DNA of 64,000 nucleotides from Bacteroidota bacterium (GCA_026391455.1 JAPLEH010000017.1:56258-120257); one strand, 5' to 3'. Shown: positions 36,120-45,887, counted from the first letter of the stretch. The notes: generated from the sequence alone by a model not told the origin. Numbers and translations are program-made.

Positions 36120-36887
36120 ATGCTGCAACTTAAAAAGCCCCTGGCCTTTATTGACCTGGAAACCACGGGCACCAACCCCGGAATTGACCGGATCGTGGAA
36201 ATTGCGATTGTAAAAATTCTGACCGACGGAAGCCGTACGGTGAAGCGTAAACTGATCAACCCGGGGATTCCCATTCCCAAAGGGGCCAGCGATATTCATG
36301 GTATTACTGATGAAATTGTGAAGGATGTGCCAGCTTTTAAACAAGTGGCACAGGAGTTGAAGCAAGTATTGGATGGCTGTGATATTGCCGGTTATAATTC
36401 CAACCGTTTCGATATCCCCCTGCTGATGGAAGAATTTCTGCGTGCTGGTGTGGATTTTGATATGAAGAACCGCAAGTTGCTGGATGTGCAGAATATCTTT
36501 CACAAAATGGAGCCCCGTACGCTGGGAGCTGCTTATAAATTTTATTGCAACAAAACCCTGGAAGGAGCGCATGGCGCTGAAGCAGACGCAGCGGCCACCC
36601 ATGAAGTACTCGAAGCCCAGTTGGTTAAATATCCCGAGTTGGGGAATAATATCGACTCCATACTAAAAGTAATTGGTGAAGACCAGGTGGTTGATTTTGC
36701 ACGTCGCTTTGTAATGGAGAATGGCACCGAGGTATTCAACTTTGGAAAATTCAAAGGCAGACCCGTGGCCGATGTGCTACGTGCAGAGCCTCAGTATTAC
36801 GACTGGATGATGAAGGGCGATTTTCCCCAGCATACCAAACAAAAGCTTACCGAAATATATACCCGAACCATGCTGAAAAAAGGCTGA
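36120..36887 (+). CDS. DnaQ-like 3'-5' exonuclease (DEDDh)
   Basis: About 255 residues. The exonuclease motifs are FIDLETTGTNP (Exo I, about residue 12), NSNRFDIPLL (Exo II, about 98) and HGAEADAAATHEV (Exo III with His and Asp, about 150). A C-terminal segment of about 70 residues (VFNFGKFKGRPVADV...YYDWMMKGDFP) resembles the tail in Bacteroidota exonuclease-domain proteins and proteins of the DUF3820/quorum-like 'FGKYKG' type. It may be a DNA polymerase III epsilon-like proofreader or a general repair nuclease. The ATG at 36120 is chosen because family members start just before the first beta strand. Confidence 0.88.
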   Translation: MLQLKKPLAFIDLETTGTNPGIDRIVEIAIVKILTDGSRTVKRKLINPGIPIPKGASDIHGITDEIVKDVPAFKQVAQELKQVLDGCDIAGYNSNRFDIPLLMEEFLRAGVDFDMKNRKLLDVQNIFHKMEPRTLGAAYKFYCNKTLEGAHGAEADAAATHEVLEAQLVKYPELGNNIDSILKVIGEDQVVDFARRFVMENGTEVFNFGKFKGRPVADVLRAEPQYYDWMMKGDFPQHTKQKLTEIYTRTMLKKG

Positions 36888-36974
36888 TCCGGGTATTTAC
36901 CACCTGAATATTTTAACAGGCCATCTCTTCCGTTTTTTGTAAATTCGTAGCTTACTGTTATCAGTTATAGCCGA

Positions 36975-37781
36975 TTGGAAAAAATTGTCATCATACCAAC
37001 TTATAACGAGAAGGATAATATTGTCAATATCCTTCAGGCTATCTTTAATCTACAGGAAGGGTTTCATGTACTGGTGATCGATGATGGGTCACCGGATGGT
37101 ACAGCCGATATTGTAAAAGGACTCCAATCAATATTTCCCGGACAATTATTTATCGAAGAACGCAAAGGCAAACTCGGATTGGGTACAGCCTATATTCATG
37201 GATTCAAATGGTCCATCGCGAAAGGTTATGCCTTCATCTTTGAGATGGATGCCGATTTTTCGCACAACCCCAATGACTTACCGCGGCTCTATAAAGCCTG
37301 CAAAGAAGAAGGCGCCGATGTGGCGGTGGGTTCCCGCTATATCAAAGGGGGTGGGGTAGTCAATTGGCCTCGTAACCGGATCGCACTTTCCAAAGGTGCT
37401 TCCCTCTATACCCGCATGATTACCTGGATGCCGGTAAAAGATCCCACTGCCGGCTTTGTATGTTATAAACGCGAAGTACTGGAAACGATCAATCTCGATG
37501 AGATCCGTTTTGTGGGATATGCTTTCCAGATCGAAATGAAATTTGCAGCCTGGAAACTGGGATTCCTAATCAAAGAAGTGCCTATCATATTTCAGGACCG
37601 AACGTTCGGTGTTTCCAAAATGAATAAAGGCATTGTGAAGGAAGGGATTCTGGGTGTACTCAAATTACGCTGGCACAGTTGGTTTACCCATTACCGAAAG
37701 CGGGTAAAGAATTCCGAACCCCTGGCTGTCAGCGAGCAGCCCGCCAATCCCGAAAAAGATGTATTGGTAGAAAGCAAGTAA
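36975..37781 (+). CDS. Polyprenol-phosphate mannosyltransferase-like glycosyltransferase (GT2)
   Basis: A 268-residue family 2 glycosyltransferase of the DPM1 type. The nucleotide-sugar motifs are VIIPTYNEKDNI (residue 5), VIDDGSPDGTA (about 37), EMDADFSHNP (the DxD, about 91) and VGSRYIKGGGV (about 118). No transmembrane helices follow, as in soluble DPM1 enzymes that make polyprenyl-phosphate-mannose for glycosylation at the membrane. The start is TTG at 36975, directly before the first strand; there is no ATG upstream in frame. The C-terminal 35 residues are variable. Confidence 0.9.
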   Translation: MEKIVIIPTYNEKDNIVNILQAIFNLQEGFHVLVIDDGSPDGTADIVKGLQSIFPGQLFIEERKGKLGLGTAYIHGFKWSIAKGYAFIFEMDADFSHNPNDLPRLYKACKEEGADVAVGSRYIKGGGVVNWPRNRIALSKGASLYTRMITWMPVKDPTAGFVCYKREVLETINLDEIRFVGYAFQIEMKFAAWKLGFLIKEVPIIFQDRTFGVSKMNKGIVKEGILGVLKLRWHSWFTHYRKRVKNSEPLAVSEQPANPEKDVLVESK

Positions 37782-37815
37782 CTCCCTCAATCATTAGTTC
37801 CCGTATTTTCGTTAC

Positions 37816-38787
37816 ATGAACCAAAAGGAACAGGTATTGCACAACTGGCTGCCTTACAAATTATTTTTTCAGGAAGGAGAATGTGCCTGTCATTGGCTGT
37901 ATATGGGAGCAGTAAACCCGGATGAACCTTTCTTCGAACATAGTTTATTACACATGAAAGCCCTGCCGGAGAATGTAAAACCTTTCCGGCAAACGAGCCT
38001 CCTCGACATGCTGCCTGCCTGGTCGAAAAACCTGAAAACAGCTACTCCAGCAGCCATTGTATTTCATTTATCGCGATGTGGCTCCACGCTGGTTACCCAA
38101 TCCCTTTGCCTTGACCCGGAGCATATCGTTTTATCTGAAGTGCCTTTTTTCGATGAAATACTCCGCATTCCTTATAAGGGGCATACGATTGCGGATGAAC
38201 AACTGGAGCAATGGTTGATGGCCGCAGTGGATTTTCATGCACAAAAAAGAAACGGAACAGAAAAGCGGTTGTTCATTAAGACCGATTGCTGGCATATTTT
38301 CTTTTATGAAAAATTGCGAAAGTTGTTTCCTGCTGTACCCTTTATCTTTTTATACCGTAAACCGGATGAAGTGCTGCAATCCCAGCAAAAAAGAAGGGGT
38401 ATGCAGGCTGTGCCGGGGTTGATCGAACCGGAACTGATGGGTATGGTTAAAGACGAATTGGATTATACGCAAATGGATGATTATTTTTCCAGGGTAATGG
38501 AAAAAATACTGGCCCGGTTTTATCAGCTTGTACAAACAGATGATCAGGTAATACTGCTGAATTATAACCAGGGTATCGAAGCGATCATGGAAGAGATTGC
38601 AACTGCTTCCGGAATGCAGATGTCGGATGAGATGAAAGAAAAAATAAAGGAGCGAAGCCGCTTTCATGCCAAGTATCCGGATCAGGTATTTGCTGAAGAG
38701 CGGAAGCCTGTAGAAATTTCAGGCCCGCTGGCCAATGCCATGGAATGGTATCAACTGCTAGAAGAAAAAAGACAAATCAGTTTGTAA
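37816..38787 (+). CDS. Sulfotransferase family protein
   Basis: A 323-residue protein with a PAPS-binding loop HLSRCGSTLVTQSL (about residue 84) and a 3'-phosphate motif FIFLYRKPDEVLQSQ (about 176-190). It should transfer sulfate from PAPS to an unknown hydroxyl or amine. It converges on cysC, which makes PAPS, and the two coding ends overlap by 11 bases; the pairing supports the assignment. No secretion signal, so it is cytosolic. Similar bacterial proteins are annotated with 'aspartyl beta-hydroxylase'-like neighbours, not seen here. Confidence 0.82.
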   Translation: MNQKEQVLHNWLPYKLFFQEGECACHWLYMGAVNPDEPFFEHSLLHMKALPENVKPFRQTSLLDMLPAWSKNLKTATPAAIVFHLSRCGSTLVTQSLCLDPEHIVLSEVPFFDEILRIPYKGHTIADEQLEQWLMAAVDFHAQKRNGTEKRLFIKTDCWHIFFYEKLRKLFPAVPFIFLYRKPDEVLQSQQKRRGMQAVPGLIEPELMGMVKDELDYTQMDDYFSRVMEKILARFYQLVQTDDQVILLNYNQGIEAIMEEIATASGMQMSDEMKEKIKERSRFHAKYPDQVFAEERKPVEISGPLANAMEWYQLLEEKRQISL

Positions 38788-39304
38788 TTTCTTGCAGGAT
38801 AAAATCCGCGAGCCGCTGTGCGGAAGCGGATAATGATTCGGTATGGGTTTGAATGATGAGTGCCGGATCAGCAGGTTCTTCATAACTGTCATTGATACCG
38901 GTGAGGTTGCTGACCTTATCCGGATGATCGTCGGGCAATAAGGTCCTTTTATATAATCCCTTTGTATCGCGGCTGAAAAGTTCTTCGCGGCTGCAATGCA
39001 CCCATACGGTCAATGCCCCATATTCTTTCGACAACTCTTTACGAATGGCTTCATAGGGATTAATCGCGGCAATGATCGTGATATGGCCGGCTTTTACATA
39101 TTTATCGGCCAGCATCCCCAGCCGGCGGATATTTTCATGGCGGTCTTCCCGTGAAAAGCCAAGGTCTTTGCAGATCGTCTTCCGGCATTCATCGCCGTCC
39201 ACCAGCATCACGGTGTGATTTTTCTCCCGGAGCAGGTCGCGGGTAAGTGCAGCAATGGATGATTTGCCTGCACCTGATAATCCGGTAAGTTGTATCAGCA
39301 GCAT
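38777..39304 (-). CDS. cysC: Adenylyl-sulfate kinase
   Basis: About 175 residues. P-loop GLSGAGKSS near residue 8, then VDGDECRKTICKDLGFSREDRHENIRRLG, which holds the APS-binding DGD and the FSxxDRxEN motif, and RDTKGLYKR. It phosphorylates APS to PAPS with ATP. No ATP sulfurylase (cysD/cysN) is in the window. The ATG at 39304 sits just before the first strand; a longer frame to 39373 adds residues not typical of the family. It faces the sulfotransferase gene tail to tail. Confidence 0.95.
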   Translation of the reverse strand: MLLIQLTGLSGAGKSSIAALTRDLLREKNHTVMLVDGDECRKTICKDLGFSREDRHENIRRLGMLADKYVKAGHITIIAAINPYEAIRKELSKEYGALTVWVHCSREELFSRDTKGLYKRTLLPDDHPDKVSNLTGINDSYEEPADPALIIQTHTESLSASAQRLADFILQEITN

Positions 39305-39450
39305 GGGCTGTAATTTATATCTTTTCGGGATATCCTGTTCAGGGAATACAGGGGTGACCGGAAAACAGATCATTCCGTTCGTTTGTTATGGAGCGGGATA
39401 TTTGCTGACGGATGCCGTGTCTGTCCAATAATTTCATAGTTTGCATATTC

Positions 39451-40344
39451 ATGAAAAAAGCATTTCTGCAATTGCATATGGCGGTATTCCTGGCCGGGTT
39501 TACTGGTATATTGGGCCGGTTGATTACGCTGAATGAAGGCATGATCGTATGGTACCGGTTGCTGCTCACGGCCCTTACTATGTGGTTGTTATTTGGCTTA
39601 CGGAAAAAGATACACCATATCTCATTCGCTGATATTTGTAAAATTGCAGGAGTGGGCTTTATTGCAGCTATGCATTGGGTCACGTTTTACGGATCCATCA
39701 AGTATTCAAATGTATCGGTGGCATTGGTTTGTTTTTCTGCCATCGGTTTTTTTACAGCCTTATTTGAACCCCTGATATTGGGAAAACGGATCAACTGGCT
39801 GGAATTGTTTTTGGGGTTGATCACACTTGCCGGTATCTATATCATTTTTCATTTTGATACACAATATAAAACCGGGATCATCATCGGGCTGATATCGGCG
39901 GTGCTGGCATCGCTGTTCCCGATATTCAATCGTGAATTTTTGAAACGGATCAATGTGGAAACCATGCTTACCTGGCAGCAAACGGGTGGGTTGCTGACCC
40001 TTTCGGTACTGCTGCCTTTTTATTTGCAGCGAAACCCGGAGCCCCATTTCTTCCCTGATGCGGCGAATTGGGGGTGGTTGCTGATGTTGTCCTGGCTTTG
40101 TTCCGTGATCGCCTTCCAGTTATCCGCCAATGCACTGAAACGATTATCTGCTTTTACGGTCAATCTTACCTATAACCTGGAGCCGGTCTATGGCATCATC
40201 CTCGCTTTTGCTGTATACCGCGAAGACCAGTTTCTGAGCAAATGGTTTTTTGTGGGTGTGGGTGTTATTGCTATCGCGCTTATTATACATGTGATCGTAT
40301 TAATAAAAGTGGAGAAAAAACTTACGCAACATGCAGCAGGCTGA
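39451..40344 (+). CDS. DMT superfamily (EamA) transporter
   Basis: A 297-residue protein with about ten hydrophobic segments in two EamA repeats (MAVFLAGFTGILGRL... and TGIIIGLISAVLASLFPIFNREFLK), the RhaT/YdcZ-like drug/metabolite transporter layout. Substrate unknown; amino-acid or metabolite efflux is usual for the group. The ATG at 39451 (MKKAFLQLH) starts immediately before the first helix. The last 14 bases overlap the methyltransferase gene, so the two are translationally linked. Confidence 0.9.
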   Translation: MKKAFLQLHMAVFLAGFTGILGRLITLNEGMIVWYRLLLTALTMWLLFGLRKKIHHISFADICKIAGVGFIAAMHWVTFYGSIKYSNVSVALVCFSAIGFFTALFEPLILGKRINWLELFLGLITLAGIYIIFHFDTQYKTGIIIGLISAVLASLFPIFNREFLKRINVETMLTWQQTGGLLTLSVLLPFYLQRNPEPHFFPDAANWGWLLMLSWLCSVIAFQLSANALKRLSAFTVNLTYNLEPVYGIILAFAVYREDQFLSKWFFVGVGVIAIALIIHVIVLIKVEKKLTQHAAG

Positions 40345-41188
40345 TTATCATCAAAAAATTGTTGAATATTACCGGGACACAGAGAACGCATATAAAGATT
40401 CCTGGGACCTGAACAATAGTCTGGCTATACATTATGGCTATTGGGATAAACAGGTCCGTTCCTTTCCCGCATCGTTGATACGAATGAATGAAGTGATGAT
40501 GGAGGCCGCTGCAATAAAGCCAACTGATCATGTACTCGATGCCGGTTGCGGAGTGGGGGGCAGCAGTATATTTCTGGCAGCTACGCTGGGTTGTCGGGTT
40601 ACCGGCATCACGCTCAGTGAGCGGCAGGTGGAGCAGGCAACGAAGAATGCAGAGAAGAGGAATGTTGGGGCATTGACTGATTTCCGGGTAATGAATTACA
40701 GTGCTACCGTTTTTCCGGATAATAGTTTTGATGTGGTATGGGGCTGCGAAAGTATTTGCTATGCGGATGATAAGGCCGCATTCATCCGGGAAGCCTTCCG
40801 GGTGCTGAAACCAGGCGGCAGGCTGGTGGTGGCGGATGGGTTTGTAAACGATTTTCAGCACAATGATCATCCGGTGATCCGGCAATGGCTCGACGGGTGG
40901 ATGGTAAATTATCTCGAAACGCAGCAACGCTTTGCCGCATTTATGCAGGAGGCGGGATTTTCGTTTATTCATCACCGTGATATATCAGCGGAGACCGCTC
41001 ATTCTTCACGCCGGTTATACCGGGTTTATTTTCTGGCCAGTATGTATCTCTGGTGGAAAAAAATCAACTTTTCCCCGCCGGCAACCGCCGCACAGAAAAA
41101 GAATATTCAGGCTTGTAAATGGCAGTATAGGGGAATGAAAAAGAAACTATGGCAATACGGCCTGATTACTGGTAAAAAGCCGGGTTGA
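40331..41188 (+). CDS. SAM-dependent methyltransferase (class I, sterol/tocopherol MT-like)
   Basis: A 285-residue class I methyltransferase. Motif I is VLDAGCGVGGSSIFLA (about 69-84), post-I GITLSERQVEQA (about 95), motif II VVWGCESICYADDK (about 132) and motif III VLKPGGRLVVADGF (about 158). The N-terminal IHYGYWD and overall pattern resemble methyltransferases acting on small lipids or quinones. The gene overlaps the transporter end by 14 bases. The substrate cannot be decided. Confidence 0.88.
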   Translation: MQQADYHQKIVEYYRDTENAYKDSWDLNNSLAIHYGYWDKQVRSFPASLIRMNEVMMEAAAIKPTDHVLDAGCGVGGSSIFLAATLGCRVTGITLSERQVEQATKNAEKRNVGALTDFRVMNYSATVFPDNSFDVVWGCESICYADDKAAFIREAFRVLKPGGRLVVADGFVNDFQHNDHPVIRQWLDGWMVNYLETQQRFAAFMQEAGFSFIHHRDISAETAHSSRRLYRVYFLASMYLWWKKINFSPPATAAQKKNIQACKWQYRGMKKKLWQYGLITGKKPG

Positions 41189-41227
41189 AATTATTTTGCC
41201 GGGTGTAAATAATCAGTATTTTTAACT

Positions 41228-41983
41228 ATGCCGGTCTGTAATAATTGTCTCCAAACCTTCGAAGGGAGCTACTGCCCACACTGCGGGCAAAAGGCTTCGG
41301 TGGGCCGGCTGAGCATGCATGAAGTGTTTCATGATTTTTTTCATGCTGTAACGCATGCTGATAAAGGCTTGCTGCGTGTCTTGCGTGAATTGTTGTTTTC
41401 ACCGGGAGTAATCTACCGGCAATATTTAAGCGGCAAACGAAAGTCCTATTTCAGCCCGGTTACTTTTTTTCTGCTGGTAATGGGGCTCGCATTGATCATC
41501 GGGCAGCAGTTGATCCGGTATGACCGGCATATACATCATATCGTAATCGCCAAGCATAATGATCCGGAGCAGATACTGTTTGGTTTTCAGAAGATACGGT
41601 ACCTGTTGTTTATTCCGCTCATCAGTCTGTTGACCTGGTTATTTTTTTACCGGAAATATAATTATGCGGAATGCCTGGCATTTTGGTTTTTTTGTATGGG
41701 TATGGTGGTAACGGTGGAGTTATGCTCTTACGCCGTGCAGTTTCTGTTTATCAAACAGCGGCATGCTATTCATTATTTTACGGATTGGTTGGTTTTTCTG
41801 ATGTTGCTATGGCACCTGTTTGCCGTATTTACAGCAGGTAGATGGCAAAGGGCACTGGCCTGTTTATTCCTGGGTATCTGTTCTTATTTTTTATTGGTCT
41901 ATATCTTTAAATTCCTGGGTTACCTTCAGGGATATTCCGCTGATTTTAATTTTTTCAATATTATTCGTGCTGTTTTTTCCTGA
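41228..41983 (+). CDS. DUF3667 membrane protein with N-terminal zinc ribbon
   Basis: A 251-residue protein. CNNCLQTFEGSYCPHCGQ at the N-terminus is a four-cysteine zinc ribbon; HADKGLLRVLRELLFSPGVIYRQYLSGKRKSY-type sequence follows (key residues TxxDKG and LxxPG), then about five transmembrane helices. This is the DUF3667 pattern frequent in Bacteroidota. Function unknown. It lies 39 bases after the methyltransferase and 18 bases before the S9 peptidase, suggesting one operon. Confidence 0.85.
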   Translation: MPVCNNCLQTFEGSYCPHCGQKASVGRLSMHEVFHDFFHAVTHADKGLLRVLRELLFSPGVIYRQYLSGKRKSYFSPVTFFLLVMGLALIIGQQLIRYDRHIHHIVIAKHNDPEQILFGFQKIRYLLFIPLISLLTWLFFYRKYNYAECLAFWFFCMGMVVTVELCSYAVQFLFIKQRHAIHYFTDWLVFLMLLWHLFAVFTAGRWQRALACLFLGICSYFLLVYIFKFLGYLQGYSADFNFFNIIRAVFS

Positions 41984-42001
41984 TCATACTATTTTATTTA
42001 T

Positions 42002-44977
42002 ATGAAAAGAACTTTAACTCTTCTGGCTTTACTACTGATGATTGCAACGTGGCTGCCCGCGCAAAAGAAACCGCTGGATCATTCCGTATACAATGGCTGG
42101 CAGCATATCGGTGAACGGATGATCAGCAATGATGGTAAATGGGTGGTATATACCATCGACCCGCAGGAAGGGGATAATGAGCTGGTGATACAATCTTCCG
42201 ATTCCGCCTATAGAAAGAGCATCCCCCGCGGGTATAATGCAGGGATAACCGAAGACAGCCGCTTTGTGATCTTTAAGATAAAACCTTTGTATGCGGATAC
42301 CCGTGAAGCAAAGATCAAAAAGAAACGTGCGGATGATTTTCCGAAAGATTCATTCGCCATTGTAGAATTGGGAAAAGAAGCTATCTGGAAAAAGGAAAGG
42401 GTGCGCAATTATAAAACACCATCGAATGGTACCGGATGGGTGGCCTACCAGGTAGAGAAAGCAGTGGAAGCTCCTGCAAAACCCAGGGCCAATGGTACGG
42501 TTACCGGACGCAGGGCAATCGACAGCCTGGCACAGGTGATCGATTCATTGCGGCAAATCATACTAACGCAACCGGTGAAACGCGGAAAAAGAAATGATAC
42601 AGAAGTAATAGAAGAATATGATATGGATGCAGATGGGGATGAAGCATCTGCCTTACCAGTTGAACAGGGATATGATCTCATTCTGCGTAATCTTTCTTCC
42701 GGCGAAGAGGTGACTTTCGCGAAGGCGCTGGAATATTATTTCAGTAAAAAAGGAAATTTGTTGTTGGTGGAACGGGCCAAAGACCCGTTGGATTCGAACA
42801 GCCTGCATGCGGTGGTACGATATGATCTGAAAAATGCCACTTTTAAATTGTTGAGCAATGGCGGGAATGATTTTAAAAATTTTACCATGACGGATGAGGG
42901 TGATCAGATCGCCTGGTTCGCAACGATGCTGGTGGATAAGAACTCCGTGGATATGAAACTCGGTATGACCGTGAGTGAATATGGTAATCTTAATTTCAGT
43001 AAAAACGGCAAGCGCCTGTTCTTTGGTGTGGCGCCCATACAACCACCCCGTGACACGTCGATCGTAGAATTTGAAAAGGCCAAACTGGATATCTGGCATT
43101 ACAATGATGATTACCTGCAAACCGTACAAACGCTGCCTTCCCGTTTGCGTATGGCACAACAGGAAAACTTTCTGGCAGTAGTCGATCTTTCGTCCCGGCA
43201 GATAATTCAATTGGGCAGTAAAGAACTGCCACAAGTCATACAAACGGATGAAGGGAATGGAAATAGGTTTGTAGGGGTAACGGATTATGGCAAACGCATC
43301 GAAAGCCAATGGCAGGGGAATACTCTGAAGGATATTTATGCGATCGATGTAAACAGCGGCAATACACAACTGGTAAAACAAAACCTCGCCGGGCAGGTGT
43401 ATCCTTCCTCCACAGGCAAGTACATCATGTGGTACGACCGCAAAGCAAAGCATTATTTTGTATGGGATGGAGACGCTACTAAAAATATTACGGCAGGCAT
43501 TAAAGTGCCTTTATACGATGAAGAATGGGATACGCCCGATGATCCGAATAATTATGGGGTGATGGGCTGGCACGAGGGTGATTCGGCGGTGTATATTTAT
43601 GACCGGTACGATATCTGGTGTATTCAGCCGGATATGAAGATCGAAAACCTGCCCGAATATAATTTGCAAAAGAAAAAGGAGACTGTCGCGTTTGATGCAA
43701 AACTGCCTTATTATATATTCAACGATATTCCGGGAAGACCCAACCACACATCGTTTCGATATATACGTACCAATGATGAGCAACGGTATTTTAAATCGGC
43801 TGATATTGGATGCCTGCGTTTATTTCAGGATTCTTCGAAGTATGCCGGCGTGTCGGAACTGCGGTTTATTTCGCAATGGCCCTGGCAGCACGTGAATAAT
43901 ATTTCGGCAGGGCCCAACGCATATAGTTTCTTCAATAAAGCCAAAAACGCCAATATATTCCTCTATACAAAGGAGAGCTTTAATGCGTCGCCTGATTTGT
44001 ATGTACATACGGGAGCATCACGTAAGGTAGGAGGAAGTATGAGTTCATCTTACTATGTGAATGGCGATATCCGCTTATCTTCCATCAATGCCCAGCAAAA
44101 GGAATATAACTGGGGAACTGTGGAATTGTTTAAATGGAAAGCCTATAATGGAAAACAAGCCACTGGTCTCGTTTATAAACCCGAAGACTTTGATCCGAAG
44201 AAGAAATATCCGATGATCGTTTATTTCTATGAAAAACTGAGTGATGGGTTGTACAATTATAAAGAACCAGCCCCAATCCGCAGTGCGGTGAATGTACCTT
44301 TCTTCGTGAGCAGGGGCTATATCATCTTTATGCCCGATATTGAATACAAGACCGGTTATCCCGGAAAGGGAGCCTTTGATTATATTGTAAGCGGGGCAAG
44401 GGCATTGGTGAAGAAAGGCTGGGTGGACAGCACCAATATGGCCTTACAGGGGCATAGTTGGGGCGGCTATCAGGCTGCACAGGTGGCCACCATGACCAAA
44501 CTCTTTAAAGCCGTATGGGCCGGTGCACCTGTTGCCAATATGACCAGTGCCTACGGAGGTATTCGCTGGGAAAGTGGTATCAGCCGTCAGTTTCAATATG
44601 AAAAAACACAGAGCCGTATCGGTGGTACATTATGGCAAAAGCTGCCGCTCTATATGGAAAACTCGCCCTTATTCCACCTGGAGAAAGTAACCAGTCCGAT
44701 GGTGATCATGGCCAATGATGCAGACGGGGCCGTTCCCTGGTACCAGGGTATCGAGCTTTTCTCCGGCCTTCGCCGGCTGGGTAAAAAAGTATGGATGTTT
44801 AATTACAATGGGCAGGGACATGGATTAACGCAGCGTCAGGATATGCGCGACTACCAGATTCGTATGCAGCAATTCTTCGATTGGATATTGAAAGGAGATA
44901 AGCCTGCCAAATGGATCACGGAAGGATTACCGGCCGTGAAGAAAGGGAAGGAGTGGGGACTAGAAACAGTTAATTAG
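42002..44977 (+). CDS. Secreted S9-family prolyl oligopeptidase-like serine peptidase
   Basis: A 991-residue protein with a signal peptide (MKRTLTLLALLLMIATWLPAQ). The long N-terminal part (about 30-720) forms a beta-propeller-like region. The C-terminal alpha/beta hydrolase carries the nucleophile in LQGHSWGGYQAA (Ser819), followed by VIMANDADGAVPW (catalytic Asp, about 905) and NGQGHGL (His, about 938). It should cleave peptides, often of dipeptidyl-peptidase type, in the periplasm. A stretch of about 60 polar residues near 140-220 looks like an insertion. It ends at an inverted repeat (44970-45083) shared with the convergent gene. Confidence 0.92.
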   Translation: MKRTLTLLALLLMIATWLPAQKKPLDHSVYNGWQHIGERMISNDGKWVVYTIDPQEGDNELVIQSSDSAYRKSIPRGYNAGITEDSRFVIFKIKPLYADTREAKIKKKRADDFPKDSFAIVELGKEAIWKKERVRNYKTPSNGTGWVAYQVEKAVEAPAKPRANGTVTGRRAIDSLAQVIDSLRQIILTQPVKRGKRNDTEVIEEYDMDADGDEASALPVEQGYDLILRNLSSGEEVTFAKALEYYFSKKGNLLLVERAKDPLDSNSLHAVVRYDLKNATFKLLSNGGNDFKNFTMTDEGDQIAWFATMLVDKNSVDMKLGMTVSEYGNLNFSKNGKRLFFGVAPIQPPRDTSIVEFEKAKLDIWHYNDDYLQTVQTLPSRLRMAQQENFLAVVDLSSRQIIQLGSKELPQVIQTDEGNGNRFVGVTDYGKRIESQWQGNTLKDIYAIDVNSGNTQLVKQNLAGQVYPSSTGKYIMWYDRKAKHYFVWDGDATKNITAGIKVPLYDEEWDTPDDPNNYGVMGWHEGDSAVYIYDRYDIWCIQPDMKIENLPEYNLQKKKETVAFDAKLPYYIFNDIPGRPNHTSFRYIRTNDEQRYFKSADIGCLRLFQDSSKYAGVSELRFISQWPWQHVNNISAGPNAYSFFNKAKNANIFLYTKESFNASPDLYVHTGASRKVGGSMSSSYYVNGDIRLSSINAQQKEYNWGTVELFKWKAYNGKQATGLVYKPEDFDPKKKYPMIVYFYEKLSDGLYNYKEPAPIRSAVNVPFFVSRGYIIFMPDIEYKTGYPGKGAFDYIVSGARALVKKGWVDSTNMALQGHSWGGYQAAQVATMTKLFKAVWAGAPVANMTSAYGGIRWESGISRQFQYEKTQSRIGGTLWQKLPLYMENSPLFHLEKVTSPMVIMANDADGAVPWYQGIELFSGLRRLGKKVWMFNYNGQGHGLTQRQDMRDYQIRMQQFFDWILKGDKPAKWITEGLPAVKKGKEWGLETVN

Positions 44978-45083
44978 CTAATGTGATAATGTGCTAATTT
45001 GCTAATTAATACAGTTAATACGAATACAGGTGAATTTAATTATCATATAATCACATTATCGTATTAGCACATTAGCTAATTAA
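44970..45083. repeat. Inverted AT-rich word repeats between convergent genes
   Basis: TTAATTAGCTAATGTG (44970-44985) and its exact inverse (45068-45083) bracket a gap made of aatgtgataatgtgctaat-like words. The 16-bp arms begin within the S9 stop and end at the stop of the next gene, so transcripts from either side could form a hairpin. Possible bidirectional terminator. Confidence 0.65.
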
Positions 45084-45800
45084 TCATGCTGCAGTAGAGA
45101 GAAATTTTACGAGGCTTCGTTTGGCGATGGGTAAAAGGGTTTCGTCAATCGGGAAGCTGAGCGGTGTTTCTATTGAATAGACAGCGGGATTAGGCAGGTC
45201 TTTTTTTATCCGGATCAGTTCGGATTTAATGTGTTCATAGGTGCTGGCGATACTGCGCTGCCAGTGATCCAGAAAACTGGTTTTAATACTCCTGTATTTT
45301 TCATCATGCTTGCCGAAGATGGACAACCGGTATTGATACACCCGGGTGCTTTTTACATCACCGCTGCTGAGGAAAAAATAACCTTCCTGGGTATCGAGCG
45401 GAATAATGCCTACGGGTGAGATGCTCATGCGCTCTTCTACAAATTCATAGATCTCGGTACCATTGTGAATACTGCTTTTGATCCTGGCGGCTGAATAATG
45501 TATAATATCTTCAAGCTCCGACATCAGTTCATCGTCTTCGATCATTTGCTCATAGAGAATTTGTAGTTTCTCCATTTGAATACCGGTAAGCTTTTTTGGA
45601 AAATGTTCCTGCAGGTATTTCTTGTTTTCCCGGAACGCCACGATATTATTATAGTGGAAGATAATATCTGCCAGTTGGGGATAGAGTCTGTTTTCGTTAA
45701 AATATTTGCCCACTTCCTGCAGGTATGCGAGCAGGGTGTATTTCTTTAATTCAAAATCGATACGGCCTTCGGCGAACCATGTTTCAGACAAGGATTTCAT
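45084..45800 (-). CDS. Conserved hypothetical protein
   Basis: A 238-residue soluble protein, rich in charged helices and aromatic residues. Notable segments are FELKKYTLLAYLQEV near the N-terminus, IIFHYNNIVAFRENKKYL (about 47-64), and RVYQYRLSIFGKHDEKYRS (about 152). No signal peptide, membrane helix or catalytic motif was recognised. It is transcribed alone, convergent with the S9 peptidase and divergent from the phosphatase gene. Similar sequences appear to be restricted to Bacteroidota, but this is from memory. Confidence 0.7.
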   Translation of the reverse strand: MKSLSETWFAEGRIDFELKKYTLLAYLQEVGKYFNENRLYPQLADIIFHYNNIVAFRENKKYLQEHFPKKLTGIQMEKLQILYEQMIEDDELMSELEDIIHYSAARIKSSIHNGTEIYEFVEERMSISPVGIIPLDTQEGYFFLSSGDVKSTRVYQYRLSIFGKHDEKYRSIKTSFLDHWQRSIASTYEHIKSELIRIKKDLPNPAVYSIETPLSFPIDETLLPIAKRSLVKFLSTAA

Positions 45801-45887
45801 AGCATGACTTATTTAGGTAAACTAATTTACAAAAAAGACAGGTAAATCCGAAAGGAAGTTTAATTTTAGAACGTTAAAATACTGCTT

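Noticed and set aside
42653-43453. 266-codon frame opposite the S9 peptidase
   Set aside because: Antisense shadow; composition is typical of reversed propeller codons and it lacks a signal or motif.
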